From a virus: a DNA stretch of 36,373 bases. Under the pieces are notes generated by a model, which made no database searches, had not been told where the DNA came from, and worked only from the letters and a program-made list of their open reading frames with translations. The DNA lies in IMG/VR virus record IMGVR_UViG_3300021425_000092, positions 1-36,373 of that record. One strand, written 5' to 3'. This document shows, in pieces, positions 14,302-22,496 of the stretch (its first letter is position 1; the number at the start of each line of letters is the position of its first letter). The position numbers and the translations under genes were made by a program.

Positions 14302-15323
14302 ACTCTTTTAAACTCCTTTAACTGTAATTTTGCTGAAAGTCCATATGTGGTGCATCTATCTATAATATCTGTTACTTCTTGTTCTGTCAATCCACTTAAT
14401 ATCATATCATTTATATCTTTACATTCTGATATTCTTGTATCATTCCAAATGCAAACACGATAACCAAGGTCAATGACCTCTTCTATCTTTTTAATGATTT
14501 CTTTGTTTCGTGGTTCGTTGTCGAAAATGAGTATTGAACATTCTTTTATTTCTTCACTTATCTTTTTAAAATCACTGCCTGCAACTGCGATGCTGTTTTG
14601 TAAAAACAAACTATCTATAGGACCTTCAGTAACATAGATAGTTTTTGTTTTGTCGACTTTGTTTAGATTGAAGATGAGTGGCGTATCTTCTTCGAATCTC
14701 ATAGTCAAATATCTGAGAGGTGAACTGTTAATTGCACGACCAGATACACCTATTAGTTTACCAGTTTCACTATAGAATGGTATAACTATTCTAGGGTCAT
14801 TACCCAAAACACGATTTCTGTATTTTGGACTCAGAAATGATAAGACTTGGGCATTATCAACATACCACAAATCTTTCATCATTTCTTCTGATATCTTTCT
14901 CTCTAAGAGATAATTTCTTGCGATTGCCTTTTCTGATACAGGAACTGCAACTGCTTTGAGAGAATCATCTTTTGTATTTAGATGATTGATTTCTCTTGGA
15001 GTAAACTTGAACTTACTTGCAGGTGGCATTTTTTGAACAGGTTTTTTACCCTGGTCTTTTAACCATTCTTTTAGATATTCTTTGTGCTGAATAGGAAAAT
15101 GGTCTTTGATAAAATTGACACTTGATGTGGTTTTTCCACAATTATGGCACTTGTAAATGAATGAATTGTCTTTTACAAAGTGATAACCACGACTTTTGTA
15201 TTTGTTCTTTTGTGAATCACCACAGTAAGGACATCTGTGATTGAGTGTGTTTTCATTTACCCACTTTGCCATGTCTAAAGAAGACATGACTAACGACAAA
15301 TATTTTCGTTCTAACCATAGCAT
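14298..15323 (-). CDS. DNA primase, T4 gp61 type
   Basis: A 341-residue protein with an N-terminal zinc ribbon of C31, C34 (CPYCGDS) and C59, C62 (KCHNC), then a TOPRIM core with TEGPIDSLF (232-240) and the metal-binding acidic segment FDNE (267-270). It synthesises RNA primers for lagging-strand replication with the gp41-type helicase found at 33.7-35.1 kb. The start at MLWLERKYLSL is supported by the promoter whose -10 lies 7 nt upstream, and by the tyrosine-leucine pattern before the zinc ribbon, as in marine phage primases. No ribosome binding site is present, which fits a leaderless mRNA. Confidence 0.93.
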   Translation of the reverse strand: MLWLERKYLSLVMSSLDMAKWVNENTLNHRCPYCGDSQKNKYKSRGYHFVKDNSFIYKCHNCGKTTSSVNFIKDHFPIQHKEYLKEWLKDQGKKPVQKMPPASKFKFTPREINHLNTKDDSLKAVAVPVSEKAIARNYLLERKISEEMMKDLWYVDNAQVLSFLSPKYRNRVLGNDPRIVIPFYSETGKLIGVSGRAINSSPLRYLTMRFEEDTPLIFNLNKVDKTKTIYVTEGPIDSLFLQNSIAVAGSDFKKISEEIKECSILIFDNEPRNKEIIKKIEEVIDLGYRVCIWNDTRISECKDINDMILSGLTEQEVTDIIDRCTTYGLSAKLQLKEFKRV

Positions 15324-15330
15324 GTATATT

Positions 15331-15359
15331 ATTATACACTAAAATGGTTGTTATTGTAA
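15331..15359 (-). promoter_or_regulatory. Sigma70-like promoter of the primase-nrd operon
   Basis: On the minus strand TTACAA (15354-15359), 17 nt, TATAAT (15331-15336), then 7 nt to the ATG at 15323. The -35 reaches into the end of the upstream membrane-protein gene. It would drive primase, nrdA, the oxygenase, nrdB and the genes after it. Confidence 0.75.
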
Positions 15360-16178
15360 GTCTTTTTTCTTAATGTTTTTGAGTTTATCTTTAGGGACTT
15401 GAATGACGTATCGTGTTTCATTGATAGGTCTTTTCTCTTCTTCTTGTCTTGGTCGTGCAATCATACCAGTTGCTGATACAAGTAGTAACACCGCAAGAGG
15501 GTCGAATACAAAGATTAAAGCATATATTACCCATCGAACTGCGTTGTCAAGATACTTGACAGACTCTTCCTGACCGTAAATTGCTTCGGCCACATATTTA
15601 ATTGGACCTATTTTGGCCGTTTGTTCGAGTTGTCTTCTCTGTATAGGTAGTTTTTCTTCAGTATATTGTGTTATCAAATCTATTGATGCATCGATATCTT
15701 CTGCAATCTGTTTTCTCTCGTCACGTTGTTGTCGATTGATATAATTCCTATCTTGTGGACGACCTGTGGTGACGACTAGGTCGAGTCCTGAGAGTCTATC
15801 CTGTAGTCTTTGAACTTTTGATTGCTCTGCTTCAATACGAGTGTCAAGTATCGATAACTCTAAATTATTGCCATCTCCTACAAGATTTACTTCGATGTTT
15901 GCTTTTGATAGATAACCAAATATACCAAGTGATGTGATTAACATCAACACTGCTACTGAGGTTAGCAAATAGTATTTTAGATAGTTTAGTTTTTCCCACA
16001 ATAGATGTAGATATGCGGCAGTTACTAACTTACCAGTTTCTAATGCCGTCATCATAACAACTGTGCCTAGATATGCACCTGCAAACATTGTTGCCATACC
16101 TATAATCGAGAAGTATGCGGCGATTCCTGCTATGACCAACGAGGTCAATAAGGCAAGATAATTTAAAAACTTGACCAT
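15351..16178 (-). CDS. Membrane protein with central coiled coil
   Basis: 275 residues. Three hydrophobic segments lie in the N-terminal 95 residues (about 5-23, 27-45 and 70-90). A long soluble helical region follows (about 100-185, rich in Glu/Arg/Gln, ILDTRIEAEQSKVQRLQDRL), then one more membrane segment (about 212-235, WVIYALIFVFDPLAVLLLVSA) and a basic tail. Similar proteins occur in marine phages, without a known role as far as I can recall. Topology suggests an inner-membrane sensor or envelope-remodelling protein. It has its own near-leaderless promoter inside the end of the phosphatase gene, so it is probably early or middle expressed. Confidence 0.75.
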   Translation of the reverse strand: MVKFLNYLALLTSLVIAGIAAYFSIIGMATMFAGAYLGTVVMMTALETGKLVTAAYLHLLWEKLNYLKYYLLTSVAVLMLITSLGIFGYLSKANIEVNLVGDGNNLELSILDTRIEAEQSKVQRLQDRLSGLDLVVTTGRPQDRNYINRQQRDERKQIAEDIDASIDLITQYTEEKLPIQRRQLEQTAKIGPIKYVAEAIYGQEESVKYLDNAVRWVIYALIFVFDPLAVLLLVSATGMIARPRQEEEKRPINETRYVIQVPKDKLKNIKKKDLQ

Positions 16179-16183
16179 AACGA

Positions 16184-16993
16184 TTAATTATAACGTTTTC
16201 TTAGTAGTTTGTCTAGATGTTTTGAGTATTCTTGATTCTTTCTGCGATAAAGACTTCTACTTTTTACGAGTGGTGTATCTGTTGATACTGCTGAACCCGT
16301 AGAGTTCATAGGTGCATCTTCACTAATCATATCAAAGTTTAGATATTCCATCATTGCATCTGCAAGTTGTACACCTGCTCTGTAATCTGAAGGATAATGT
16401 AGACCTGCTTCACATCTTCCATACGCACATATATCTGCCGCCTTTCTTAAATCTTCTGCGACTTCAGGATATAATTTAGTGTAATAATTTCCAACTGCAT
16501 ATGCTAGAACACAATGACCTGATGGATAAGATGGAGTATTTGCTGTACCTGACTTGAACTTTTCGAATTTTATATTTAAAAACTCTGCAACTTGATATGG
16601 TCTAGGTCTGTTGAAATGACCTTTGTAATGATTGTAAATAGGTTTTATACTTTCTTCTAACTTCTCTATGGTTTCATCTTTGTAATCAAAGTTGTTCTCA
16701 GATAAAACTTCTTTGATATAATACCATGGGTCATGGTCGCAATTGATGAATTGTTGTTTGACCTCATCAGTGGCATTAGCAACTAACTTTTGTATAAATT
16801 TAATCTCATCAAGTGTTTGTTTAGATGAATTATTCGGTGGGGGTGGCAATACGATATTCACCCAACCAGCATCAAAAAGTTTTATCTTTTTATACTTAGG
16901 ATTTTTGAGTTCTGATTGAGGTTTGAAGACTAGATTGTCAACTTCTAAAACTGCCTCAATAAACATCTTCTGCTGTGAATATGATTTTGTCAT
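16184..16993 (-). CDS. PAP2 / class A acid phosphatase family protein
   Basis: A 269-residue protein with the three signature blocks of the PAP2/vanadium-haloperoxidase superfamily: K124...RP at 129-130 (KGHFNRPRP), PSGH at 157-160 and R193...H199-x-x-S-D (RCEAGLHYPSD). The family forms a phosphohistidine intermediate and removes phosphate from lipids, nucleotides or small esters. No clear signal peptide or membrane helices were seen, so it is of the soluble class A acid-phosphatase type but possibly cytoplasmic or virion-borne. Its start overlaps the end of the late gene upstream by 38 nt, so it is probably transcribed late. Substrate options are nucleotide monophosphates, polyphosphate or lipid head groups. 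Confidence 0.85.
   Translation of the reverse strand: MTKSYSQQKMFIEAVLEVDNLVFKPQSELKNPKYKKIKLFDAGWVNIVLPPPPNNSSKQTLDEIKFIQKLVANATDEVKQQFINCDHDPWYYIKEVLSENNFDYKDETIEKLEESIKPIYNHYKGHFNRPRPYQVAEFLNIKFEKFKSGTANTPSYPSGHCVLAYAVGNYYTKLYPEVAEDLRKAADICAYGRCEAGLHYPSDYRAGVQLADAMMEYLNFDMISEDAPMNSTGSAVSTDTPLVKSRSLYRRKNQEYSKHLDKLLRKRYN
16187..16215 (-). promoter_or_regulatory. Sigma70-like promoter, near-leaderless
   Basis: On the minus strand TAGACA (16210-16215), 17 nt, TATAAT (16187-16192), then 8 nt to the ATG at 16178. It lies within the last codons of the phosphatase gene and matches the promoter at 3504-3532 in both boxes and spacer length. Confidence 0.65.
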
Positions 16994-17567
16994 TGTTTAT
17001 GTATCCTTCGTAAATTGTGATGCCATATCCTATACTTGCTTTCTTCACATCACTAACCTTTGTTTTTGCTGGATATACTTTTATTTCACCATTCTCTTCA
17101 AAGTTCTGTTTGATTTGAGTGCGAAGATGATATGTTTCTTGTGCTGACAATTTACCTACGTTAATTGATTCAGTCAATTGTTCTGGTTGAATTTTACCTT
17201 CTTTCTTTAGATGATGATAAAACTTTTCAAACAGTTCATCTACTTGGTCATTTGGTAGATTCATTTCTTCTTTTAGAAGTAGTAATGCAACGGCATATGA
17301 TGCGAATGCTGACTTACCAAATGGAACTTTCTCTATTATTTTTTTGAGATTAAATACAAGTCTATGTAAAGGTGTTAGAGAGTTCTTTTCGTCTGCTGTT
17401 ATTGGATTATTATCAATATCTTTTCCGTCATCATTTTTAATTTTTTTGATTCGATTACCACGTTCATCAATAAATCCAAACTTATACGCCTTCATCTTTT
17501 TAAAAGGTGTAGTTAACATCTTCAGAATTCTGAAAACTATGAGACTGTCTATAACTCTGTTTGCCAT
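16956..17567 (-). CDS. Late conserved phage protein, probable virion component
   Basis: A 203-residue protein with an N-terminal helix (VIDSLIVFRILKMLTTPF), a segment AYKFGFIDERGNRIKKIKNDDG, then HRLVFNLKKIIEKVPFGKSAFASYAVALLLLKE. I recall similar proteins in marine T4-like phages, where they are listed as structural or unknown. A late box CATAAATA ends 5 nt before the ATG, and the context of structural-type genes supports a virion or assembly role. The LTES segment near residue 145 could be a protease-accessible linker. No enzymatic motif was seen. Confidence 0.75.
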   Translation of the reverse strand: MANRVIDSLIVFRILKMLTTPFKKMKAYKFGFIDERGNRIKKIKNDDGKDIDNNPITADEKNSLTPLHRLVFNLKKIIEKVPFGKSAFASYAVALLLLKEEMNLPNDQVDELFEKFYHHLKKEGKIQPEQLTESINVGKLSAQETYHLRTQIKQNFEENGEIKVYPAKTKVSDVKKASIGYGITIYEGYINNDKIIFTAEDVY

Positions 17568-17572
17568 AGAAC

Positions 17573-17580
17573 TATTTATG
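17573..17580 (-). promoter_or_regulatory. Late promoter box CATAAATA
   Basis: The minus-strand octamer CATAAATA lies exactly 5 nt (GTTCT) before the ATG at 17567, which places the expected late start point on the A of ATG. It lies just after the stop of the upstream gene. Confidence 0.8.
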
Positions 17581-17582
17581 CT

Positions 17583-17954
17583 TTATAAATCACGAAGTCT
17601 TTGAGCCAACTTTTCATCTATGTGAATTTCTGGCATCCAATCTTCAGTGATATAACCTAGATATAGTAGTATTGTTTTAATTGATGTCCAATGTTTGTCA
17701 TCTGTAATTTTGAAACGTAACATTCTCATGCATGGTTCAAAACCGAAAACATTGAATAGGGTGATGATATGATTAAGCATCAGACGTTCTCTGAGTTCAC
17801 CTAAGTCATAATATCTATGAAGTAATCGTTTGAGATATCTGAATCTGCGAACATCTTCTTTGAAGTCTTCGATGTCCTCGCATTGAGGGTCATCGTAATG
17901 CTTCATCGCATACGCTGAAAAGTTCTTCGCTGTAATTTTGTCAAAAAGACCCAT
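17583..17954 (-). CDS. Conserved T4-like marine phage protein, unknown
   Basis: 123 residues, mostly helical, with the pattern NFSAYAMKHYDDPQCEDIEDFKEDVRRFRYLKRLLHRY then GELRERLMLNHIITLFNVFG. I recall close relatives in many T4-like cyanophages and pelagic phages near assembly genes, without an assigned function. The late-type box ACTAAATA lies upstream. No membrane segment or catalytic motif was seen. Confidence 0.8.
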   Translation of the reverse strand: MGLFDKITAKNFSAYAMKHYDDPQCEDIEDFKEDVRRFRYLKRLLHRYYDLGELRERLMLNHIITLFNVFGFEPCMRMLRFKITDDKHWTSIKTILLYLGYITEDWMPEIHIDEKLAQRLRDL

Positions 17955-17965
17955 AATGTAAAATG

Positions 17966-17973
17966 TATTTAGT
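17966..17973 (-). promoter_or_regulatory. Possible late promoter box ACTAAATA
   Basis: The minus-strand ACTAAATA lies 11 nt before the ATG at 17954, giving a leader of about 5 nt. It fits the CTAAATA variant at 7995-8002 but not the fixed 5-nt spacing, so it is a weaker call. Confidence 0.45.
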
Positions 17974-17978
17974 TAGTA

Positions 17979-18401
17979 TTAAACTAACTGGCCGTAAACT
18001 TTATAAGAACCTGTTTCTAATCTTTCGTATCTTACTTTTAAATCGTAAGTTTTTTCTTCTTTATCTAGTTCATCAATCGGTGTGTCTACAGATTTACCAG
18101 TGATTTCACCGTATCTGCTGAAAGAAAGACTCATTTCACCTGAGTCACCGAATTCTTCTTCCATTGCCATCTCGCCTTGGTCTGCACTTCTCATTCTTGC
18201 AATACCTAGTTGACCTAGTTTAGACTCCATTTGAGCAACAGCGGCATTTGGGTTTAAAAATTCTGATACTGCTACGTGTCCTAATATTGCGTTGATTGTG
18301 TTTTTTACATCAGCATCGTCTACATTATGAGGTATATGACGTGAGGATAATCCAGCACTATCTCCTGTAAACTCTAATATAAATTCTCTAAAACTTTTCA
18401 T
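17979..18401 (-). CDS. Late protein with capsid-targeting-like N-terminus
   Basis: A 140-residue protein starting MKSFREFILEFTGD, which closely resembles the N-terminal capsid-targeting sequence of T4 internal proteins (MKTYQEFIAEA). The body is acidic, with methionines and glutamates in the middle (QGEMAMEEEFGDSGEM) and a C-terminal beta-like stretch (YDLKVRYERLETGSYKVYGQL). The ILE-F position would be a poor prohead-protease site, because A, G or S is expected after the glutamate. AGGAAT lies before the ATG. It is probably a head-internal or minor structural protein; no other domain was recognised. Confidence 0.7.
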   Translation of the reverse strand: MKSFREFILEFTGDSAGLSSRHIPHNVDDADVKNTINAILGHVAVSEFLNPNAAVAQMESKLGQLGIARMRSADQGEMAMEEEFGDSGEMSLSFSRYGEITGKSVDTPIDELDKEEKTYDLKVRYERLETGSYKVYGQLV

Positions 18402-18423
18402 AATTATTCCTATGTTGTTTTTA

Positions 18424-18963
18424 TTATGCTACACTAATATTTGCGTAAGTTCCAGTTCCTGTAGCACCTAATCTATCACCTACAACAAACACTTTATCAG
18501 AAGCAGTAGATGTTCCGTCATCTACAATTGTTCCACTGATTGTTTGTGCGCCGATTGATAAGTCTTCTGTTTCAGAAGGGACAGTAAATGTAAACTCGAT
18601 GTTGTTTTTACCATCATGTGCCGCGGCAGTTGCTGTGATTGAACCTGTTACTGAACCTGTAACAACTAATGTTGCACCGTTAGTTACGTCAACGTTCTCA
18701 TTGTAGTTAACAACTACAGTTCCTGTATCGCCTTGGTCGTATGATGCATCTTTGAAGTATACACCTGTTATGTCTGCGTTACCTACAGCAGTTGCAAGAT
18801 TTAATCCACCACTAACAGCAACTAGAACTTCTTCTAAGTTTCTAGAACCGACAGATTTCTTAAGAACCCATCCTTCTGATTTAGCAACACAATTATTCTT
18901 GTCTTCTTGCTTTAGGTATTTTGGTTTTGATTCATCTGAATCTGATATTCCCCATAATGCCAT
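18424..18963 (-). CDS. Ig-like virion protein (probable)
   Basis: 179 residues. The N-terminus MALWGISDSDESKPKYL is of a type seen on structural proteins of marine T4-like phages. Residues 60-165 are beta-rich, with Thr/Val/Gly repeats (VYFKDASYDQGDTGTVVVNYNENVDVTNGATLVVTGS, taken in parts), the composition of a bacterial Ig-like domain as found on capsid or tail decoration proteins. GGAG precedes the ATG. It would be exposed on the virion and could bind host glycans. It has less lysine than the neighbours, so it is not one of the charged internal-type proteins. Confidence 0.7.
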   Translation of the reverse strand: MALWGISDSDESKPKYLKQEDKNNCVAKSEGWVLKKSVGSRNLEEVLVAVSGGLNLATAVGNADITGVYFKDASYDQGDTGTVVVNYNENVDVTNGATLVVTGSVTGSITATAAAHDGKNNIEFTFTVPSETEDLSIGAQTISGTIVDDGTSTASDKVFVVGDRLGATGTGTYANISVA

Positions 18964-18980
18964 TTTATTTCTCCTTAATT

Positions 18981-19535
18981 TTATGCAACCTTTAATTTTG
19001 CGATTGCATTAAAAACTTTCTTAAAGTTTTTAGTATCTTTTTGTAATAGTTGTAAGTATTTAGCACGAACAGGTCCTTTAACCTTCATTAAAATGTCATA
19101 AACTTTGACTGCATCGTCTCTTTTGACTTTAGTCTTTTTCATGTCATCTGTTCGAACTTCACCATCTTTAGTAACATCTTTAAACTTTTTTAATTGCATT
19201 AAGATGTTAGCATCTGGTCTATTTTGCACACCTTTGGCAACTGAATGAAATGCATCTAATGCCCTTTGATAGACATTATCTTCACCTGCTTCAGCATACT
19301 TACCACCTGCCATAGTAGAAATCTTTTCTAATCTCTTCTTCAAATCTGCTTCAGATTTTGCTTGTGCTACAGCACGTGCAACTTTTTTATTACCAGCATC
19401 AGACATCATTTCAAAATCAGAGATTTTTTCCATGATTTCTTTGACTTTAAGAGTTTCTTTTTTTATATAACCTAACTTTAAAAGTTTTTGTCTAAATGCT
19501 TTAACTCTTGCATCTGCTGTTAATACTTTTTCCAT
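18981..19535 (-). CDS. Lysine-rich helical late protein
   Basis: A 184-residue, highly basic, almost wholly helical protein with no cysteines and no known motif. Its segments (VKAFRQKLLKLGYIKKE, KKVARAVAQAKSEADLKKRLEKIS, LQLLQKDTKNFKKVFNAIAKL) suggest helical bundles or DNA-associated internal head proteins. It overlaps the gene before it through TAATG coupling. A capsid-internal role is inferred from composition and neighbours. Confidence 0.7.
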   Translation of the reverse strand: MEKVLTADARVKAFRQKLLKLGYIKKETLKVKEIMEKISDFEMMSDAGNKKVARAVAQAKSEADLKKRLEKISTMAGGKYAEAGEDNVYQRALDAFHSVAKGVQNRPDANILMQLKKFKDVTKDGEVRTDDMKKTKVKRDDAVKVYDILMKVKGPVRAKYLQLLQKDTKNFKKVFNAIAKLKVA

Positions 19536-19861
19536 TAATCTCTTTCCATATCGATGACACCATCATAATGTCCTCTTTCGATACCACCCATGTAATCAAA
19601 TATTGCCTGTTCTGCATTTACTAAACTTTGATATATTGCATGTGGATTACCAATTCTAGGAGTTCCACCTGTTTCAGCAGTATATTGCATATTATCTTGC
19701 ATCTTTGCAATTTTTTGAATTGCTTTTTGCATGGTCTTTAAAGCTTTGAGTTCTTTCTTTCTATCGAACTCTTTACCTTCAAACTTCGTAGGTTTATACT
19801 GAGCTATTCTTGCCTCTTCTAATTGATGCATTTCTCTATATGTTTCTAATAAATTTTTCAT
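19535..19861 (-). CDS. Charged helical late protein with LEEA site
   Basis: 108 residues starting MKNLLETYREMHQLEEARIAQY. The start is chosen at the ATG that overlaps the previous stop (TAATG); a longer frame upstream would lie within the previous gene. The early sequence LEE-A fits the T4 gp21 prohead-protease consensus (L/I-x-E before A/G/S), so the first 20 or so residues may be a removable capsid-targeting segment. The rest is lysine-rich helix (KELKALKTMQKAIQKIAKMQ). No other function was seen. Confidence 0.7.
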   Translation of the reverse strand: MKNLLETYREMHQLEEARIAQYKPTKFEGKEFDRKKELKALKTMQKAIQKIAKMQDNMQYTAETGGTPRIGNPHAIYQSLVNAEQAIFDYMGGIERGHYDGVIDMERD

Positions 19862-20109
19862 TATGCCTTTTTCCCTTTTCCGTCCCAACTTACTATCTGA
19901 TATAATTTCCATTTCTTCTTCTTAGCAAGTTTACCATCGATAACTGCTTTTGGAGTCTTTGCAAAGATATCTTTCATTCTTTGCTTTGCCGTTTTTAAAT
20001 CATCTTCTTGGTCGTTTAACTTCCACATGCCATCTGTAACTTGTGTAGCAATAACGAACTTCTGGTGTATAGTTGCACCTTCTTCTAAAAAGTCTCCAAA
20101 ACTTTTCAT
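19861..20109 (-). CDS. Small protein with capsid-targeting-like N-terminus
   Basis: 82 residues starting MKSFGDFLEEGATIHQKF: MKSF-x-x-FLEE-G matches the pattern of T4 internal-protein targeting sequences, and L8-E-E10 before G11 fits the prohead-protease site. The remainder is a compact alpha/beta sequence (VIATQVTDGMWKLNDQEDDLKTAKQRMKDIF) with a basic C-terminal third. Both neighbours are coupled by TAATG overlaps. It is probably delivered into the capsid; the function of the mature part is unknown. Confidence 0.7.
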   Translation of the reverse strand: MKSFGDFLEEGATIHQKFVIATQVTDGMWKLNDQEDDLKTAKQRMKDIFAKTPKAVIDGKLAKKKKWKLYQIVSWDGKGKKA

Positions 20110-21662
20110 TACTTTAAACCTTTCGTTAACATCTTATCTACTTGTGGTGTAGACATATCTTTTTCTGTTGGGTCTCCGTATCTTGATTTACCTATGACTA
20201 ATCTTAAAAAGTCATTGACTGCCTTCTTGGCACCTTTAATTCTTATATGCTTATGCATAACTGCTGACTTCAGACCCATTCTTCTTGCCTGTTTAGCAAT
20301 TTCCATACCATGATATGCTTGTTGTTGTCCACTGTTGATTCTGTTTTTAGGGTCTACAGTAATATCTGCTACTGCTTCATCTAATATAGTTGTTTTATCA
20401 AAAGCATTTGCCCAACCTTGACTCATCAATTCTACCTTTTCTTCTGCGAATGCTTGTCCTTTTTTAGGGTTGTTTACAAATTGTGCAAAGTTACGACCAT
20501 ATGTTTTTTCGTATTTCTTAGGATTCTTTGCAATGCCTCTTAAAGCATCGACAAACTTTTTCTTATCTTTGTCATATGATTTTTTATTGTCATTATAACC
20601 ATGAAATGATATGAGTGAAGATAAAACTCTGTATAGTTTTGAATCTTTTGTTGCCCACACGTTAGGGAACTGTCTTTGTAACATGTTTGTATCAAGTGCA
20701 ACTTCTTGTAAATCTGTTTCTTCAGGTATGTATTCCATGTTTAAAAGTTCTTTGACTTTACTGAATGCTTGTTTGTATTGTCTACCTGACTGAGAATTCA
20801 TTTGATATAGTAATTCAATTACTTCGTCTTTCTCTTTATCAGAAAGTCTATTGATTATACTACCATACTTCTTGAATATGTCTGTTCCCTTTCCTTCACC
20901 TAATACTTTCTTCATAACTAAAGAGTGAAAGGCATCATCTGCTTTTACTGGATTTTTAATCTTTTGTTTGATTGCTTGATGTTCTTTACCACCATCCATT
21001 TTTTTGTATAGTTTATCGAACTCTCTCTTTTGAGCAGAAGTCATCTTTTTACCTTCATCAATCATATTATAAGAAGACATACCAAATTCTTTATGTATTC
21101 TATTGAGTAATTTCTTTTGGTCTTTTGGTGCAACTCCTAAAATAATGAGTGCGTTTCTACCGTCTTTTTTGTATTTGATACCCTCGTCATCAAGCATTTT
21201 CATTACTTTTGCTCTATATCTAGGGTCCTGTGAAATACCAAATATTTCATTTACATCTTCTTTAACTGGATTCTTTTTTCTTGCATCAACGATTGCAGTC
21301 CAGAGTTCTTCTCTAGTCATTGTATCGCCTGAACCTGCATCTTTAAATTGCATTGCAAAGTAATCTTCCATCTTATCAAAGATTTCATCAGCACTTAAAG
21401 TAGATTTAATATATTTTCTTAATTCTCTGTTTGCCTTTGCGTTGTATTGTGCGTTGACTCTTGCTTTTTTGTGAATGAATGCAAAGTAATAATCACCATC
21501 ATAGATAGGGTAACTTAAAGATAACCATGAATTCTTTAATGCACTATTATTAACATAATGAGTGCCTTTATCGTTCTTTACAATCCAATCTTGTTCTTTT
21601 TTATTGATACCAACTTTCTTTGCAAAGACTTCGATTGGCATTTCTTTTGACATTTTTGCCAT
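20109..21662 (-). CDS. Large charged late protein, unknown
   Basis: A 517-residue, lysine-rich protein without recognised enzymatic domain. Residues 1-115 include alternating aromatic/Lys segments (LSLSYPIYDGDYYFAFIHKKARVNAQY). The middle contains several LxE/IxE-G/A sites (MIDEG near 200, KVLGEG near 258, ILDEA near 430) that fit T4-type prohead-protease cleavage. The C-terminal part holds NSGQQQAYHGMEIAKQARRMGLKSAVMHKHIRIKGAKKAVNDFLRLV (in parts), which looks like a folded basic domain. GAGGT precedes the ATG. If cleaved, it would behave as a polyprotein of internal head peptides. Confidence 0.7.
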   Translation of the reverse strand: MAKMSKEMPIEVFAKKVGINKKEQDWIVKNDKGTHYVNNSALKNSWLSLSYPIYDGDYYFAFIHKKARVNAQYNAKANRELRKYIKSTLSADEIFDKMEDYFAMQFKDAGSGDTMTREELWTAIVDARKKNPVKEDVNEIFGISQDPRYRAKVMKMLDDEGIKYKKDGRNALIILGVAPKDQKKLLNRIHKEFGMSSYNMIDEGKKMTSAQKREFDKLYKKMDGGKEHQAIKQKIKNPVKADDAFHSLVMKKVLGEGKGTDIFKKYGSIINRLSDKEKDEVIELLYQMNSQSGRQYKQAFSKVKELLNMEYIPEETDLQEVALDTNMLQRQFPNVWATKDSKLYRVLSSLISFHGYNDNKKSYDKDKKKFVDALRGIAKNPKKYEKTYGRNFAQFVNNPKKGQAFAEEKVELMSQGWANAFDKTTILDEAVADITVDPKNRINSGQQQAYHGMEIAKQARRMGLKSAVMHKHIRIKGAKKAVNDFLRLVIGKSRYGDPTEKDMSTPQVDKMLTKGLK

Positions 21663-21665
21663 GAT

Positions 21666-22496
21666 TTACCTCGGCATTCCTTTTGCTACTCTACCTTTTC
21701 GCATCTTTTTCATGATGCTTCTTTCCATGTTCTCTTCGATAGGTGCATATTTCTCACCATCTTCCCACATTGCTCTGTAGGCATCTTCAACTCTCATTTG
21801 TGAAGGTGTCTTTGCTTTCTTTCTGAAGTCTCTCATGTCTTTTGGTAGTCTCTCATCTTCAAATCCTTTATGTGGGTGTTGAGAGAATCCTAATGCTTTC
21901 CATTTATTCTTTGGTGCATTGTCTACGTCCTGCATGTCTGACTCTTGCATCTGAATTTTAGGTTTGAACTTACTCATAACTTGTTTATGAAGTTTAGTCA
22001 TATCTTTTTTACCTGCATCTACGGCAAGTTCACCACCATTCAGATTATCATCATTGATATCAAGACTGATAAGATTGGTGCTTTTAAAAATATTCATTGC
22101 CTTTTCAGCATCTTTTCTATTTTTAAATTTGTATTCTACGTATGAAACCTTTTCTTCTAAAGGTTTCTCACCTTTCTCTTTCTTAGAGATTGCGATTGCC
22201 GCCTGTTGAGCAGGTGATACTGCCTCGTTTGCATATTGTAATGCTTGTTGAACTTCTTTTGATTTTAGAACTTTGTCTCCGTAGAACTTTTTAATTTCTT
22301 TACGTGCAATCGTATCTGCACCACCTAAATCAAGTGCAACTTCTACTGCTTTCTTAATTGTAGCATCGTTAACTTTGTTTCTACGGAAGTAAGTAGACAT
22401 TTCTCTACCAGTAAGTTTTTGCTTACCATATGGACCTAAAGCATTAACTTTACCATCTTTATCTAATACATTTTTTGCTTCTGAAAATAAGTTCAT
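21666..22496 (-). CDS. Charged late protein, unknown
   Basis: A 276-residue protein: short N-terminal MNLFSEAKNVL, a helical first third (TGREMSTYFRRNKVNDATIKKAVEVALDLGG), then a segment SPAQQAAIAISKKEKGEKP that recurs in marine phage structural-type proteins. A ferredoxin-like beta-alpha segment follows (SYVEYKFKNRKDAEKAMNIFKSTNLISLDINDDN, in parts). The C-terminus is basic (MKKMRKGRVAKGMPR). No strict prohead-protease site was seen. It is an unknown late protein. Confidence 0.7.
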   Translation of the reverse strand: MNLFSEAKNVLDKDGKVNALGPYGKQKLTGREMSTYFRRNKVNDATIKKAVEVALDLGGADTIARKEIKKFYGDKVLKSKEVQQALQYANEAVSPAQQAAIAISKKEKGEKPLEEKVSYVEYKFKNRKDAEKAMNIFKSTNLISLDINDDNLNGGELAVDAGKKDMTKLHKQVMSKFKPKIQMQESDMQDVDNAPKNKWKALGFSQHPHKGFEDERLPKDMRDFRKKAKTPSQMRVEDAYRAMWEDGEKYAPIEENMERSIMKKMRKGRVAKGMPR

